The notes under the pieces are model-generated. The model was not told the origin of the DNA and made no database searches. It was given only the letters and a program-made list of their open reading frames with translations. From Blastococcus sp. VKM Ac-2987 (GTDB taxonomy: Bacteria > Actinomycetota > Actinomycetes > Mycobacteriales > Geodermatophilaceae), in assembly GCF_026967805.1 (NCBI RefSeq), contig NZ_JAPVBG010000002.1, positions 386,928 through 450,927 of the forward strand: a stretch of 64,000 nucleotides of DNA. The letters run 5' to 3'. Both the position numbers and the translations under genes were made by a program. Positions 15,827 through 24,508 of this stretch are shown piece by piece; position 1 is the stretch's first letter; every line of letters begins with the position of its first letter.

Positions 15827-16811
15827 TCGGCATCAGCATGCTGAGGTCGCCGTCCCGGCCGGCCCCGCGGAGGACCAGCGGGGCGATCGGGCCGTCCAGG
15901 TCGAGCACCAGCTGGCCGGCGTCCTCGGCGTCGAGCGCCTCCAGCAGGTAGTCGCGGTTCACGCCGACCTCCACGGCGCCGAAGGTGAGCACCATGGCGG
16001 TCTCCTCGACGCCGTCCTCGGGGCGGCGGACCGTCCGGGTGGGGGCGGCGGCCAGCTCGTCGCGGAAGCGGGCGACGTCGATCTCCACCTGGGCGCTGCC
16101 CGAACCGCGCAGGAGGCGCCGGTAGTCGGGGAAGTCGGCGTCGACGCGTCGTCCGCGCAGCGTCCGCCCCGGCAGCTCGACCGCGACGTCGCCGCCCGCC
16201 ACCCGCATCGCCGCGGGGCCGGTCGCCGTCGTCCCGAGCAGCTCGTCGACCAGGTCGATCGGCAGGATGGCGCTGACCGGCGGGCCGTCGACGTCGGCGG
16301 CCAGCGTGCGCACCGCCAGGCGGTACCGGTCGCTGGCCACGAGGCGGACGGCGTCGTCGGCGACGTCGAGCAGCACGCCGGTGAGCATGGGGAGCGCGGC
16401 GTCGGGGCCGACGGCGAAGCGGACCGCGCGGGCGGCGTCGAGCAGGGCGGCGGTGGTGGTGCGGATGCTGGTCACGGAGCTCTCCGGAGCGAGTAGGGAA
16501 CGGGCGGCGGAGAGCTCACGGCGGGCGTCGGCCAGACCGTCCTCGAGGCGCGTCAGGTGCGCCTGGAGCAGGGCGTCGACGACGGCGGCGTCGTCCCGGT
16601 GCTCGACGACCCGGCTGATCTCGGCGAGCGGCATGCCCACCCGGCGCAGCCGCGCCACGAGCCGGGCGACGAGGACCTGCTCGTCGCTGTACCAGCGGTA
16701 GTTGCTCTGCGGGTCCACGCGGGCCGGCACGAGCACCCCGGCGCCGTCGTAGAACCGCAGGGCGCTCACCGTCAGGCCTGATTCCCGGGCCAGCCGGCCG
16801 ATCCCGCGCAT
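15813..16811 (-). CDS. MerR-family regulator fused to DNA polymerase III beta-clamp domains
   Basis: 332-residue fusion. Residues 1-70 form a MerR winged helix (IGRLARESGLTVSALRFYDGAGVL, then SNYRWYSDEQ), followed by a coiled-coil to about 107. The rest matches sliding-clamp domains 2 and 3: FAVGPDAALPMLTGVLLDV, LVASDRYRLAVRTL, the inter-domain FPDYRRLL, YLLEALDAEDAGQL and the terminal LMPIRLD, all hallmarks of DnaN. Clamp domain 1 is missing, apparently replaced by the MerR half. ATG at 16809-16811 is chosen for its GGAGGG site; an upstream start adds seven residues. It may sense or bind clamp-interacting proteins while binding DNA. The role is unknown. Confidence 0.88.
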   Translation of the reverse strand: MRGIGRLARESGLTVSALRFYDGAGVLVPARVDPQSNYRWYSDEQVLVARLVARLRRVGMPLAEISRVVEHRDDAAVVDALLQAHLTRLEDGLADARRELSAARSLLAPESSVTSIRTTTAALLDAARAVRFAVGPDAALPMLTGVLLDVADDAVRLVASDRYRLAVRTLAADVDGPPVSAILPIDLVDELLGTTATGPAAMRVAGGDVAVELPGRTLRGRRVDADFPDYRRLLRGSGSAQVEIDVARFRDELAAAPTRTVRRPEDGVEETAMVLTFGAVEVGVNRDYLLEALDAEDAGQLVLDLDGPIAPLVLRGAGRDGDLSMLMPIRLD

Positions 16812-16871
16812 GTGTCCCTCCACGCCGGTCACCGTCCGGCCTCGACCCGGTCGAGGGTCAAGCCCCCGCCC

Positions 16872-17999
16872 TCAGTCGCTCTGCTCGTCGGCGGGCTCCG
16901 GAGGGCGCACCGCGGCCAGCGAGCGGCGGACGTTCTCGACGATGTTCCCCGCCTCGAACAGGTCGTCGTCGGTGGTGGCCCGGGCGCGACGCAGCTCGGT
17001 GGTGAACTCCTCCAGCGCGGCGTAGGCCTCGCGCGTGGCCCCGGGATCGGCCGTCGCGCCGTCGACCGAGCGGAGCACCTCCGCCAGGGCGGCCAGGGCC
17101 CGGGACGCCGGAGGACGCAGCTGCGGCCCCAGCGGTACGTGCTCCCGGTCGGCCACCTCCGTCTCGGCGATCAGCATGGTGAGGTCCTCCACGAGGAGGG
17201 TCAGGCTCTCCAGCGCCCGGGCCTGCCGGTACTGCCGATCGGCCACCGTCCGGTACCGGGCGGCGCGGCGGTTGCCCCGGCGGGCCTCGTCGGTCTGCCG
17301 GACGGCGTCGCGCATCTGGGCCAGCAGCGGGTCGAGCGTGCGGATCCGGCCGCCCCACTCGTCCTGCGTCGGCGGGTGCTCCTGCCGCAGCCCGTCCACC
17401 AGGTCGTCCAGCTGACCGGCGAGCGCCTCGCGCAGGGTGCCGAGGGTCTGCTGCGCCGGGGCCAGGGGGAGCGGCGGGAAGGCCGCGGCCACGGCGACGC
17501 CGACGAGCGCCCCCATGAAGGACAGCCCGAGGTAGCCGAGGACGTACGCCGTGGTGTTCTCGCTGCCGAAGAGCAGCACGAACAACGCCGACGTGGGCAG
17601 CCAGCTGCCGGAGCTGCCCAGCCGCTCCCAGCCGGCGAGCACCACGCTGACGGCGATGACCACCGCGAGGGTGAGCAGCTGCTGGTCGAACAGGGCGTCG
17701 CCCCCCAGCGCGACCCCGGCGCCCAGCGCGATGGCGGCGACCGTCTGCACCGACGAGCGCACCGAGCCGGCCAGCGTGGAGGCGGTGGTGGCGATGACCG
17801 CGCCGAGCGGGGCGTAGTACGGGTAGTCGGAGAGCGGGCCGGGGACCAGGTGGGCCAGCCACCAGGCGATCGTCGCGGCGACGGCGGCCCGCAGGGCGAG
17901 GCCGAACCGGGGGTGCCGCGCCCAGGTGCGCCGCACCGCTCCCGGCCAGCGGGAACGGCGGTCCGGCTGGGGAGAGGTGCGGGTGTTCCCGTGCTGCAT
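16872..17999 (-). CDS. FUSC-family membrane protein (aromatic acid exporter-like)
   Basis: 375-residue inner-membrane protein. Six hydrophobic segments occupy about residues 35-170, with the FUSC/ArAE pattern PYYAPLGAVIATTASTLAGSVRSSVQTVAAIALG and WLPTSALFVLLFG. The C-terminal half (about 185-375) is a long soluble helical region with coiled-coil character. Relatives export aromatic carboxylates or act in envelope stress. The start ATG at 17997-17999 is preferred; an upstream in-frame start would add 39 residues of unlikely composition. It is upstream of the MerR-clamp gene on the same strand, 60 bp away, so they could be co-transcribed. Confidence 0.82.
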   Translation of the reverse strand: MQHGNTRTSPQPDRRSRWPGAVRRTWARHPRFGLALRAAVAATIAWWLAHLVPGPLSDYPYYAPLGAVIATTASTLAGSVRSSVQTVAAIALGAGVALGGDALFDQQLLTLAVVIAVSVVLAGWERLGSSGSWLPTSALFVLLFGSENTTAYVLGYLGLSFMGALVGVAVAAAFPPLPLAPAQQTLGTLREALAGQLDDLVDGLRQEHPPTQDEWGGRIRTLDPLLAQMRDAVRQTDEARRGNRRAARYRTVADRQYRQARALESLTLLVEDLTMLIAETEVADREHVPLGPQLRPPASRALAALAEVLRSVDGATADPGATREAYAALEEFTTELRRARATTDDDLFEAGNIVENVRRSLAAVRPPEPADEQSD

Positions 18000-18193
18000 C
18001 GTCGTCCGTTCCGTTCCCCGTGGCCTGCCCGCCCCGGCATTGCACCACGGTCGGTCCGGGGCCGGCACGTCCGCGTCGGCGCGGGCGCTGTGCCCCGGCT
18101 CGTCCCGGTCGGGCACGGGAACGACCGCCGACCCGGCGACGGGGGATCAGGACGGCGGGAGATGCGCCGCCGAGACCGGGGCATCCGTCGTCG

Positions 18194-18466
18194 TCACCGG
18201 CCGGCCTCGGTCACGCGGAGGAAGTCGACGACGCCGAAGAGTCGGTGCATCCGCTGCTCACGGGGTGGGAGGAACCGGTCCGCCTCGGCCGTCGGCACCA
18301 GTCGCGGCCGCTGCACCGGCACCGACCGGCCCTCGTGCTCGACGATGGCGCGGCCGGCCGCCAGCACGTTGCGCACCCAGTCGGCCTCCGGGCCGTACGG
18401 CAGGGCGAACACGAAGCCGTTGTCCCGCAGGAGGACGTTCGCCGGCCCCGGACGTCCTCCTACGGG
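18194..18466 (-). pseudogene. N-terminally truncated deazaflavin-dependent nitroreductase (Ddn)-family remnant
   Basis: The reading frame encodes about 90 residues matching the C-terminal two-thirds of actinobacterial nitroreductase/Ddn-family proteins: PGPANVLLRDNGFVFALPYG, DWVRNVLAAGRA, PRLVPTAEADRFLP and the terminal LFGVVDFLRVTEAG. An in-frame TGA at 18467-18469 blocks upstream extension. The expected N-terminal helix and GRRSGRxYRTP-like F420-binding segment are absent, because the glucosidase gene ends just upstream. GTG at 18410-18412 could start a 72-residue peptide lacking the cofactor site. I read it as a decayed gene. Confidence 0.65.
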
Positions 18467-18494
18467 TCAACGCCCGCGGACCGGACCCTCATGG

Positions 18495-20204
18495 TCACGG
18501 CAGGCGCAGGACGCGGGCCTCCCAGGGGCGCAGCTCGGCGGGGTCGTCGTCGGGCAGGTTGCCGAGCACCAGTTCGGCGGCCGGCGCCTCGGGCAGCAGC
18601 TCGGCCAGCCGGTACGGCGTCCGCGACAGGTTGCAGACGACGAGCAGCTCCACGCCGCCGAGCGAGCGGGTGAACGCGTACACCTCGTCGTGGTCGGGCA
18701 GCAGCATGGTGAAGTCGCCCAGCGCCACGACGTCGTCGGTGTGCCGCAGCGCGATCAGCCGCCGGTGGTGGGCGAAGACCGAGTTCTCGTCGTCCCGCTG
18801 CGCGGCCGCGTTCCACTCCACGTGGTCGGGGTTGACCGCCAGCCACGGGGTCCCGGTGGTGAACCCGGCGTGCGGCGAGGCGTCCCACTGCACCGGCGTG
18901 CGGGCGTTGTCGCGGCTCATGTACCGGAGGGCGTCCAGCACCTCCGCCGGGTCGTGGCCGGCCGACACCGCGTGCACGTGGTGGTTGAGCGACTCGACGT
19001 CGGCGAACTCCTCCAGCCCGCGGAACGGGTAGTTCGCCATCCCGAGCTCCTCGCCCTGGTAGACGTACGGCGTCCCCCGGTGCAGGTGCAGCAGCGTGGC
19101 CAGGCAGGTCGCGGAGTCCCGCCGGAACCCGGGCGAGTCGTCGCCGAATCGGGAGACGGCGCGTGGCTGGTCGTGGTTGTCCCAGTAGAGGGAGTTCCAG
19201 CCGACGTCGGCCAGCCCGGCCTGCCAGCGGCCGAACGAGGCCTTGAGGTCGCGCAGCCGCAGCGGGTGGATGTCCCACTTCGAGGTGCCGTGGTCCAGGC
19301 CCACGTGCTCGAACTGGAAGACCATGTCCACCTCGCCGCGGGACGGGTCGGTGAACAGCCGGGCCTGCTCGACGGTGACGCCGGGCATCTCGCCGACGGT
19401 GAGCAGCGCGTCCGACCGCCCGGCGAAGACCTCGCGGTGCATCTCCTGCAGGAACTCGTGGATCCGCGGCCCGCACAGGTAGGACGCCGAGCCGTCACCC
19501 AGCGCAGCGCCCGGCAGCGGTGGGCCGTCGTGCAGGTGCCCGTCCGGGCCGACGTCCTTGCTGATCATGTTGATGACGTCCATGCGGAAGCCGTCGACCC
19601 CGCGGTCGAGCCACCACCGCATCATCTCGTGCACCGCCTGCCGGACCTCGGGGTTCTCCCAGTTGAGGTCGGGCTGCCGGCGGTCGAACAGGTGCAGGTA
19701 GTACTCGCCGGACGCCTCGTCGAGCTCCCAGGTCGGGCCGGAGAAGAACGACTGCCAGTTGGTCGGCTCCGCGCCGGGGTCGCCGGGCGCCATGCCCTCC
19801 CGCGGCGGCCGCCACCAGTACCAGTCGCGCTTGGGCGAGTCCGTCGACGAGCGGGATTCCAGGAACCACGGGTGCTGGTCGCTGGTGTGGTTGACCACCA
19901 GGTCCATGACCAGCTTCATCCCGCGCGCGTGCAGCGCGGTGATCAGCTCGTCGAGCTGCTGGAGCGAGCCGAACAGCGGGTCGATGTCCTGGTAGTCGCT
20001 GATGTCGTAGCCGTTGTCGGCCTGCGGGGAGGGGTAGACCGGCGAGAGCCACAGGACGTCGACGCCGAGGTCGGACAGGTGGTCCAGGTGCAGCAGCACG
20101 CCGCCGAGGTCCCCGATGCCGTCGCCGTCGGAGTCCATGAACGAGCGCGGGTAGACCTGGTAGACGACGGCACGGGTCCACCACGCGGGCTGGTCAGCGG
20201 CCAT
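18495..20204 (-). CDS. GH13 alpha-glucosidase (oligo-1,6-glucosidase / trehalose-hydrolase type)
   Basis: 569-residue cytoplasmic GH13 enzyme. It has the four conserved regions: DLVVNHTSDQH (about 101-111), GFRMDVINM with nucleophile Asp209, LLTVGEMPG with acid/base Glu272, and YWDNHDQPR with Asp345. The start WWTRAVVYQVYPRSFMDSDGDGIGDL and the C-terminal beta-domain ending RPWEARVLRLP are typical of alpha-glucosidases and oligo-1,6-glucosidases. It cleaves alpha-glucosides such as maltose, isomaltose or trehalose derivatives. The start is ATG at 20202-20204. The VOC gene is upstream on the same strand, and a decayed gene lies downstream. Confidence 0.93.
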   Translation of the reverse strand: MAADQPAWWTRAVVYQVYPRSFMDSDGDGIGDLGGVLLHLDHLSDLGVDVLWLSPVYPSPQADNGYDISDYQDIDPLFGSLQQLDELITALHARGMKLVMDLVVNHTSDQHPWFLESRSSTDSPKRDWYWWRPPREGMAPGDPGAEPTNWQSFFSGPTWELDEASGEYYLHLFDRRQPDLNWENPEVRQAVHEMMRWWLDRGVDGFRMDVINMISKDVGPDGHLHDGPPLPGAALGDGSASYLCGPRIHEFLQEMHREVFAGRSDALLTVGEMPGVTVEQARLFTDPSRGEVDMVFQFEHVGLDHGTSKWDIHPLRLRDLKASFGRWQAGLADVGWNSLYWDNHDQPRAVSRFGDDSPGFRRDSATCLATLLHLHRGTPYVYQGEELGMANYPFRGLEEFADVESLNHHVHAVSAGHDPAEVLDALRYMSRDNARTPVQWDASPHAGFTTGTPWLAVNPDHVEWNAAAQRDDENSVFAHHRRLIALRHTDDVVALGDFTMLLPDHDEVYAFTRSLGGVELLVVCNLSRTPYRLAELLPEAPAAELVLGNLPDDDPAELRPWEARVLRLP

Positions 20205-20241
20205 GGGTCCAGCCCAGCACGCCCGGCAGCACCCCGCACGG

Positions 20242-20631
20242 TCAGGACGACGGGAACCCGTGGTGCACGGCCTCGACGTTGTTGCCATCGGGGTCGCGGA
20301 GGAAGACGCCGTAGTAGCCGGGGTGGTACTCGGGCCACTCGCGCGGTTCGTGCAGGATCTCCGCGCCCGCCTCCCGGGCGGCGGCGAACACCTGGTCGAC
20401 CGCCTCGCGGGACGGCGCCGCCAGCGCCAGGTGCACCGGGCGGTTCCCGGGCCCCTCCAGCGGCGACGTCCACAGCTGTGGCTGCCCGTCCGGCCCGGCC
20501 AGCCCGATCACCGGTCCGTGCGGCGTCTCGTACCGCATCAGCTCGCGCACGCCGCACGGCGCGAAGACCTGCTCGTAGAAGGCCGCGGCCGCCGCGGCGT
20601 CGGCGCACTGCAGACCCAGGTGGTCGATCAT
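20242..20631 (-). CDS. VOC-family (glyoxalase/bleomycin-resistance fold) protein
   Basis: 129-residue two-module beta-alpha-beta-beta-beta protein. IDHLGLQCADAAAAAAFYEQVFAPCG begins module one and PVHLALAAPSREAVDQVFAAAREAGAE module two, with YYGVFLRDPDGNNVEAVHHG at the end. Metal ligands expected in active VOC enzymes fit His4, His at PVHLAL and Glu near the C-terminus. The function may be dioxygenase, isomerase or a resistance-type binding protein. ATG at 20629-20631 starts the fold directly. Confidence 0.88.
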   Translation of the reverse strand: MIDHLGLQCADAAAAAAFYEQVFAPCGVRELMRYETPHGPVIGLAGPDGQPQLWTSPLEGPGNRPVHLALAAPSREAVDQVFAAAREAGAEILHEPREWPEYHPGYYGVFLRDPDGNNVEAVHHGFPSS

Positions 20632-20755
20632 GGCGCGGACCGTAGCGGCGGGGGACGACATCCCGGGCCGTCGCCGTTGCGCCCTCCGGCAAATCGCGTG
20701 CGTCCTGTCGTACCCGTGCCACACGATGGCGCCAGCCACCCCGGGGAGACCTGCC

Positions 20756-22117
20756 ATGACCGCACTGCCGCGCGCCCTCGCGCCGCTGAGGCATGAGCAC
20801 TACCGCCGGCTGGCCGGGGCGCTGGCGCTCTCCCTGCTGAGCTCAGGGCTGTGGACCGTGGCGCTCGTCTGGCAGATCGTCGCGCTCGGCGGTGGGCCGG
20901 CAGCCCTGTCCCTGGTCACCGCGCTGTCGGCCGCCGGCATGCTGGCGAGCACCCTGGTGGGTGGCGCCCTCGCCGACCGGCTGCCGCAGCGCGACATCCT
21001 GCTGGCGGTCGCGCTGGTGCTGGCCGTGCCCACGGCCGCCCTCGCCGTCCTCTCCGCCACCGGCCTGCTGGCGCTGTGGCACCTGGCCGTCGTCTCCCTG
21101 GTCGGCGGCCTCGCGATGGGCACCTACTACCCCGCCTACTCGGCGCTGGTCCCCGTCCTGGTGCCGGAGGGCGAGCTGCTGGCGGCCAACGGGCTGGAAG
21201 GCGTCGTCCGCCCGGTGCTCGCCCATGCGGCGGGTCCGGCGGCCGCCGGGCTGCTGATCGCGGCGTACTCGCCGGCCGCGGCGCTGGGGGCGGCCGCGCT
21301 GGCCTCGTTCTCGGCCGCGGCGTTCCTGCGCGGCCTGCCCGCGCGCGCCGCCGGGCTGATTCCCGGCGCCGGGGGCGGGGCGGCGGTCACCGGGCTGCTC
21401 GGCGACGTCCGCGAGGGCTTCCGGTACATGGTGCGGACGCCGTGGCTGCTCGCCACCCTGCTGTTCGCGTCGCTGATGCTGTTGGTCTTCATCGGCCCCT
21501 TCGAGGTGCTGGTGCCCTTCGCGGTGCAGGCCGCCGGTGGCGGGCCGGCCCAGCACGCCGCGGTGCTCGCGGCTTTCGGCATCGGCGGGGCGGTCGGCTC
21601 CCTCGTGGTCGCGTCGCTGCGCCTGCCGCGGCGGTACCTGACGGTGATGAACCTGCTCTGGGGCCTGGGCTGCCTGCCGCTGCTGGCGTTCGGGTTCACC
21701 ACCGACCTGTGGCTGATGCTCGCCGCCGGCGCGGTCATGGGCGCGACGTTCCAGTCCGGCATGGTCATCTGGGGCACGCTGCTGCAGCGCCGTGTCCCCG
21801 CGGCGCTGCTGGGCCGGGTCTCCAGCCTCGACTTCTTCGTCTCGCTGTCCTTCATGCCCCTGTCCATGGCGCTCGCCGGGCCGGTGAGCGAGCTGATCGG
21901 CCTGCGCTGGACGTTCGTCGTCGGCGGGACGGTCCCGGTGCTGCTGGCCGTCGTCGCGATCGTCGCCGCCCGCATGCCGGCCGACGAGCTGGCCCACCCG
22001 CTCGACGTCGGCCGACCCGACCCCGGCCCCGAGCCGGTCCCCGCCGGCGCTGCTTGGATGGAGGACGACGGCGCCGGGAGAGCCCCGGTGCGGGAGGGAG
22101 AACCGTGGCGGAACTGA
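20756..22117 (+). CDS. MFS transporter (MFS_3 / exporter type)
   Basis: 453-residue 12-helix major facilitator protein. The N-terminus HEHYRRLAGALALSLLSSGLWTVALVWQIVALGGGPAALSLV and the GALADRLPQRDIL loop between helices 2 and 3 are typical of the MFS_3 exporter group that includes siderophore and macrolide exporters. The C-terminal 45 residues are polar and Pro-rich. ATG at 20756 follows GGGGAG. The last 13 bp overlap the FKBP gene start, so the two are translationally linked. The substrate is unknown. Confidence 0.88.
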   Translation: MTALPRALAPLRHEHYRRLAGALALSLLSSGLWTVALVWQIVALGGGPAALSLVTALSAAGMLASTLVGGALADRLPQRDILLAVALVLAVPTAALAVLSATGLLALWHLAVVSLVGGLAMGTYYPAYSALVPVLVPEGELLAANGLEGVVRPVLAHAAGPAAAGLLIAAYSPAAALGAAALASFSAAAFLRGLPARAAGLIPGAGGGAAVTGLLGDVREGFRYMVRTPWLLATLLFASLMLLVFIGPFEVLVPFAVQAAGGGPAQHAAVLAAFGIGGAVGSLVVASLRLPRRYLTVMNLLWGLGCLPLLAFGFTTDLWLMLAAGAVMGATFQSGMVIWGTLLQRRVPAALLGRVSSLDFFVSLSFMPLSMALAGPVSELIGLRWTFVVGGTVPVLLAVVAIVAARMPADELAHPLDVGRPDPGPEPVPAGAAWMEDDGAGRAPVREGEPWRN

Positions 22118-22482
22118 GCCGACCCGAGGTCGAGCCGCCCAGCGGGCCGGCGCCCGACGACCTGGTGATCGAGGACCTGGTCGTCGGCGAGGGCCAGGAG
22201 GCCAAGGCCGGCGACCTGGTGAGCGCCCACTACGTCGGGGTCACCCACGAGGGCGGCGAGCAGTTCGACGCCTCGTGGGACCGCGGCGACCCGCTCGAGT
22301 TCCGGGTGGGTGTGGGCATGGTCATCCAGGGCTGGGACGAGGGCATCGTCGGCATGAAGGTCGGTGGGCGCCGCCGGCTGACCATCCCGGCGCACAAGGC
22401 ATACGGCGACCGGGGTGCCGGTGGTGTCATCAAGCCGGGCGCGACGCTGGTCTTCGTCGTCGACCTCGTCGGCGTGCGCTGA
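22105..22482 (+). CDS. FKBP-type peptidyl-prolyl cis-trans isomerase
   Basis: 125-residue cytoplasmic FKBP. Residues about 35-125 form the FKBP domain with SAHYVGVTHEGGEQFDASWDRG, MVIQGWDEGIVGMKVGGRRRLTIP, AYGDRG and GATLVFVVDLVGV. It catalyses prolyl isomerisation during protein folding. The start is GTG at 22105-22107 inside the end of the MFS gene, with GGGAGGGAG upstream, so translation is coupled. There is no signal peptide. The length matches small actinobacterial FKBPs. Confidence 0.95.
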   Translation: MAELSRPEVEPPSGPAPDDLVIEDLVVGEGQEAKAGDLVSAHYVGVTHEGGEQFDASWDRGDPLEFRVGVGMVIQGWDEGIVGMKVGGRRRLTIPAHKAYGDRGAGGVIKPGATLVFVVDLVGVR

Positions 22483-22521
22483 CCCGGAATCGTCGGACGG
22501 GCGGACGACGTTGGGCCGGGC

Positions 22522-23214
22522 ATGCAGGTAGAGGTCTGGTCCGACGTCGTCTGTCCGTGGTGCTACATCGGCAAGCGCCGCCTGGAGGCCGCGCTCGAGG
22601 AGTTCCCGCACCGCGACCAGGTGGAGGTCGTCTGGCGCTCGTTCCAGCTCGACCCGTCGGTCCCCGAGGGCGAGACGCACCCGACGCTGCCCGCGCTGGC
22701 GCGCAAGTACGGCACCAGCGTCGAGCAGATGCAGGCGAACATGGCCCACGTCGAGCAGGTGGCCGCCGGCGAGGGCCTCGAGTACCACCTGGCCGACGCC
22801 GTCAGCGGCAACACGCTCCTGGCGCACGAGCTGCTGCACCTGGCCGCCGAGCACGGCAAGCGCAACGAGCTCAAGGAGCGGCTGCTGCACGCCTACTTCG
22901 AGGAGGGGCGGCCGGTCTTCGACGTCGACTCGCTGGTGCCCCACGCCGTCGAGGTGGGCCTGGACGAGGCCGAGGTCCGCGAGGCGCTGACCGACCGGCG
23001 GTACCTCGCCGCGGTCCGCCAGGAGGGTGCGACCGCGCAGGCGCTCGGCGCCACCGGCGTCCCGTTCTTCGTGGTCGACCGGAAGTACGGCGCCGCCGGT
23101 GCCCAGCCGGCCGAGCTGCTGCGGCAGCTGCTGGAGCGGGCCTGGGCCGACGCGAACCCGCTGATCACCGTCCCCGCCGCCGACGGCTGCGACGGCGACA
23201 ACTGCGCCGTCTAG
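22522..23214 (+). CDS. DsbA-family oxidoreductase, FrnE-like
   Basis: 230-residue cytoplasmic DsbA/FrnE-type thioredoxin-fold protein with an intact C11-P-W-C14 motif in VVCPWCYIGKRRLE. An inserted helical domain spans about residues 60-160. GVPFFVVDRKYGAAGAQP carries the cis-Pro loop. The C-terminal tail DGCDGDNCAV holds an additional Cys pair, as in FrnE, which may shuttle disulfides. FrnE-like proteins act as isomerases or oxidoreductases in stress tolerance. It starts at ATG 22522, 39 bp after FKBP, so the MFS, FKBP and DsbA genes may be one unit. Confidence 0.92.
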   Translation: MQVEVWSDVVCPWCYIGKRRLEAALEEFPHRDQVEVVWRSFQLDPSVPEGETHPTLPALARKYGTSVEQMQANMAHVEQVAAGEGLEYHLADAVSGNTLLAHELLHLAAEHGKRNELKERLLHAYFEEGRPVFDVDSLVPHAVEVGLDEAEVREALTDRRYLAAVRQEGATAQALGATGVPFFVVDRKYGAAGAQPAELLRQLLERAWADANPLITVPAADGCDGDNCAV

Positions 23215-24173
23215 CCCAGCAGGCCGGCCGCCCGACGGAGGGCCTGTTCGGCGCCCGCGGTCAGGTCCCGCACGACGTCGGTGGCCGAGCGTTCCTCGGT
23301 GACCAGCCCGACGGACTCGCCGGCGTAGAGCGGGGCGTTCTCGACGTCGTCGGTCCGCCGGGCGTCGACCACGCGCTGGGCGGCCGCGTCGTCCCGGGCC
23401 AGCTCGTCCTCCCGGCCGTGCCAGGCCCGGGTGAAGTCGTTGACCAGGGCGCGGCCGGGCCAGCGCTCCGGCCAGGCCAGCCGCTGCGCGACGTCGAACG
23501 CCCGTGTCAGCACGGTGTCCTCACCGGCGGTGGCGCGCACCCGCGCGCGGGCGGCGGGGGAGTTCAGCGCCTCGGGGCAGGACAGCAGCGGCGTGCCGAT
23601 CCACACGCCGGCCGCCCCGGCCGCCAGCGCGGCGGCCACGCCGCCGCCGGTGGCGATGCCCCCGGCCGCCACGACCGGCCGGTCGGTGAGCGCGAGCACC
23701 TCCTGGAGCAGCGGCAGGGTGGCCCGCTGCCCGGTGTGCCCGCCGGCCTCGCTGCCCTGGGCCACCACGACGTCCACGCCGGCGGCGACCGCGCGGTGCA
23801 CGTCGGCGACGGTGTTGACCTGGGCGGCCACGGTGATCCCCGCCTCGTGGAGGACGGGGACGAAGGGCGCCGGGTCGCCGAAGGAGACCGACACCAGGGC
23901 CGGCCGGGTGGCGATGGCCGCCTCGAGCAGCTCGGGGCGGTCGGGGAGCGCCCAGGCCATGAGGCCGACGCCGAAGGGCAGGTGCTGCTCCGTCGGGACG
24001 GCGCACTGCTCGGCGAGGAACGCCGGCGTGGTCGGACCACCCACGCCGATCATCCCGAGCCCACCGGCCCGGGAGACGGCCGCGGCGAGCTCCCCGCCGG
24101 CCACGCCGGCCATCGGCGCACCGATGACCGGCGCGGCGAGGTCCAGCAGGCGGGTGAGCGCAGTCGTGATCAC
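23211..24173 (-). CDS. Nitronate monooxygenase (2-nitropropane dioxygenase family)
   Basis: 320-residue TIM-barrel FMN enzyme oxidising alkyl nitronates such as propionate-3-nitronate. Family features are APVIGAPMAGVAGGELAAAVSRAGGLGMIG at the start, VVVAQGSEAGGHTG with the conserved active-site His, and VVAAGGIATGGGVAAALAAGAAGVWIGT, the phosphate-binding loop. The length is normal for class I/II enzymes. It overlaps the convergent DsbA gene by four bases. It starts at ATG or GTG around 24173; the small ferritin-like protein gene is upstream on the same strand. Confidence 0.92.
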   Translation of the reverse strand: MITTALTRLLDLAAPVIGAPMAGVAGGELAAAVSRAGGLGMIGVGGPTTPAFLAEQCAVPTEQHLPFGVGLMAWALPDRPELLEAAIATRPALVSVSFGDPAPFVPVLHEAGITVAAQVNTVADVHRAVAAGVDVVVAQGSEAGGHTGQRATLPLLQEVLALTDRPVVAAGGIATGGGVAAALAAGAAGVWIGTPLLSCPEALNSPAARARVRATAGEDTVLTRAFDVAQRLAWPERWPGRALVNDFTRAWHGREDELARDDAAAQRVVDARRTDDVENAPLYAGESVGLVTEERSATDVVRDLTAGAEQALRRAAGLLG

Positions 24174-24195
24174 CCGCCCATCCTGGCCTGCCGTC

Positions 24196-24438
24196 CTACG
24201 TGGTGGCGGGGCCGCCGTGCTCGGTGCCCTGGAGCGTGCCGAGCAGTTCGTGGCAGCGCTTCGCCCGCGCGGAGTCCTGCTCCATCACCTCGCGGAAGAA
24301 GCTCGCCACGTCGTCCAGGCCCGCGTTCTCGGCGTCCCGGACGTACTGGCCGTAGTCGTGCCCGGCCTTGAGCGAGTGGTACTGCACGGAGATCAGGTCG
24401 TAGAAGACGTCCTCGAAGCCGGTTTCGCCCGTGGCCAT
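24196..24438 (-). CDS. Small ferritin-like/helical conserved hypothetical protein
   Basis: 80-residue acidic, helical protein of a type common in actinobacteria. VFYDLISVQYHSLKAGHDYGQYV and ENAGLDDVASFFREVMEQDSARAKRCHELL resemble one half of a ferritin or rubrerythrin four-helix bundle, with candidate metal or partner-binding Glu, His and Asp. The fold assignment is tentative. ATG at 24438 has GGAGGAT upstream. It is 22 bp upstream of the nitronate monooxygenase gene on the same strand, so the two could share a transcript. Confidence 0.7.
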   Translation of the reverse strand: MATGETGFEDVFYDLISVQYHSLKAGHDYGQYVRDAENAGLDDVASFFREVMEQDSARAKRCHELLGTLQGTEHGGPATT

Positions 24439-24485
24439 CGATCCTCCTCGATCAGGTGCGGTAGGGACCTCGCCGACCTACCCGC

Positions 24486-24501
24486 GACGGACCGATCCGT
24501 C
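24486..24501 (-). terminator. Hairpin after the small acidic protein gene
   Basis: GACGGA-CCGA-TCCGTC, six-base-pair arms and a four-base loop, seven bases beyond the stop of the 24509-24718 gene. It has no T-run. It could end that transcript. Confidence 0.45.
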
Positions 24502-24508
24502 ACATGGA

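Noticed and set aside
16812-20645. A long open frame (about 1,280 codons) covering FUSC, the remnant and the GH13 gene on the opposite strand
   Set aside because: It has low-complexity composition and runs across three clear genes and their intergenic gaps. It is a shadow.
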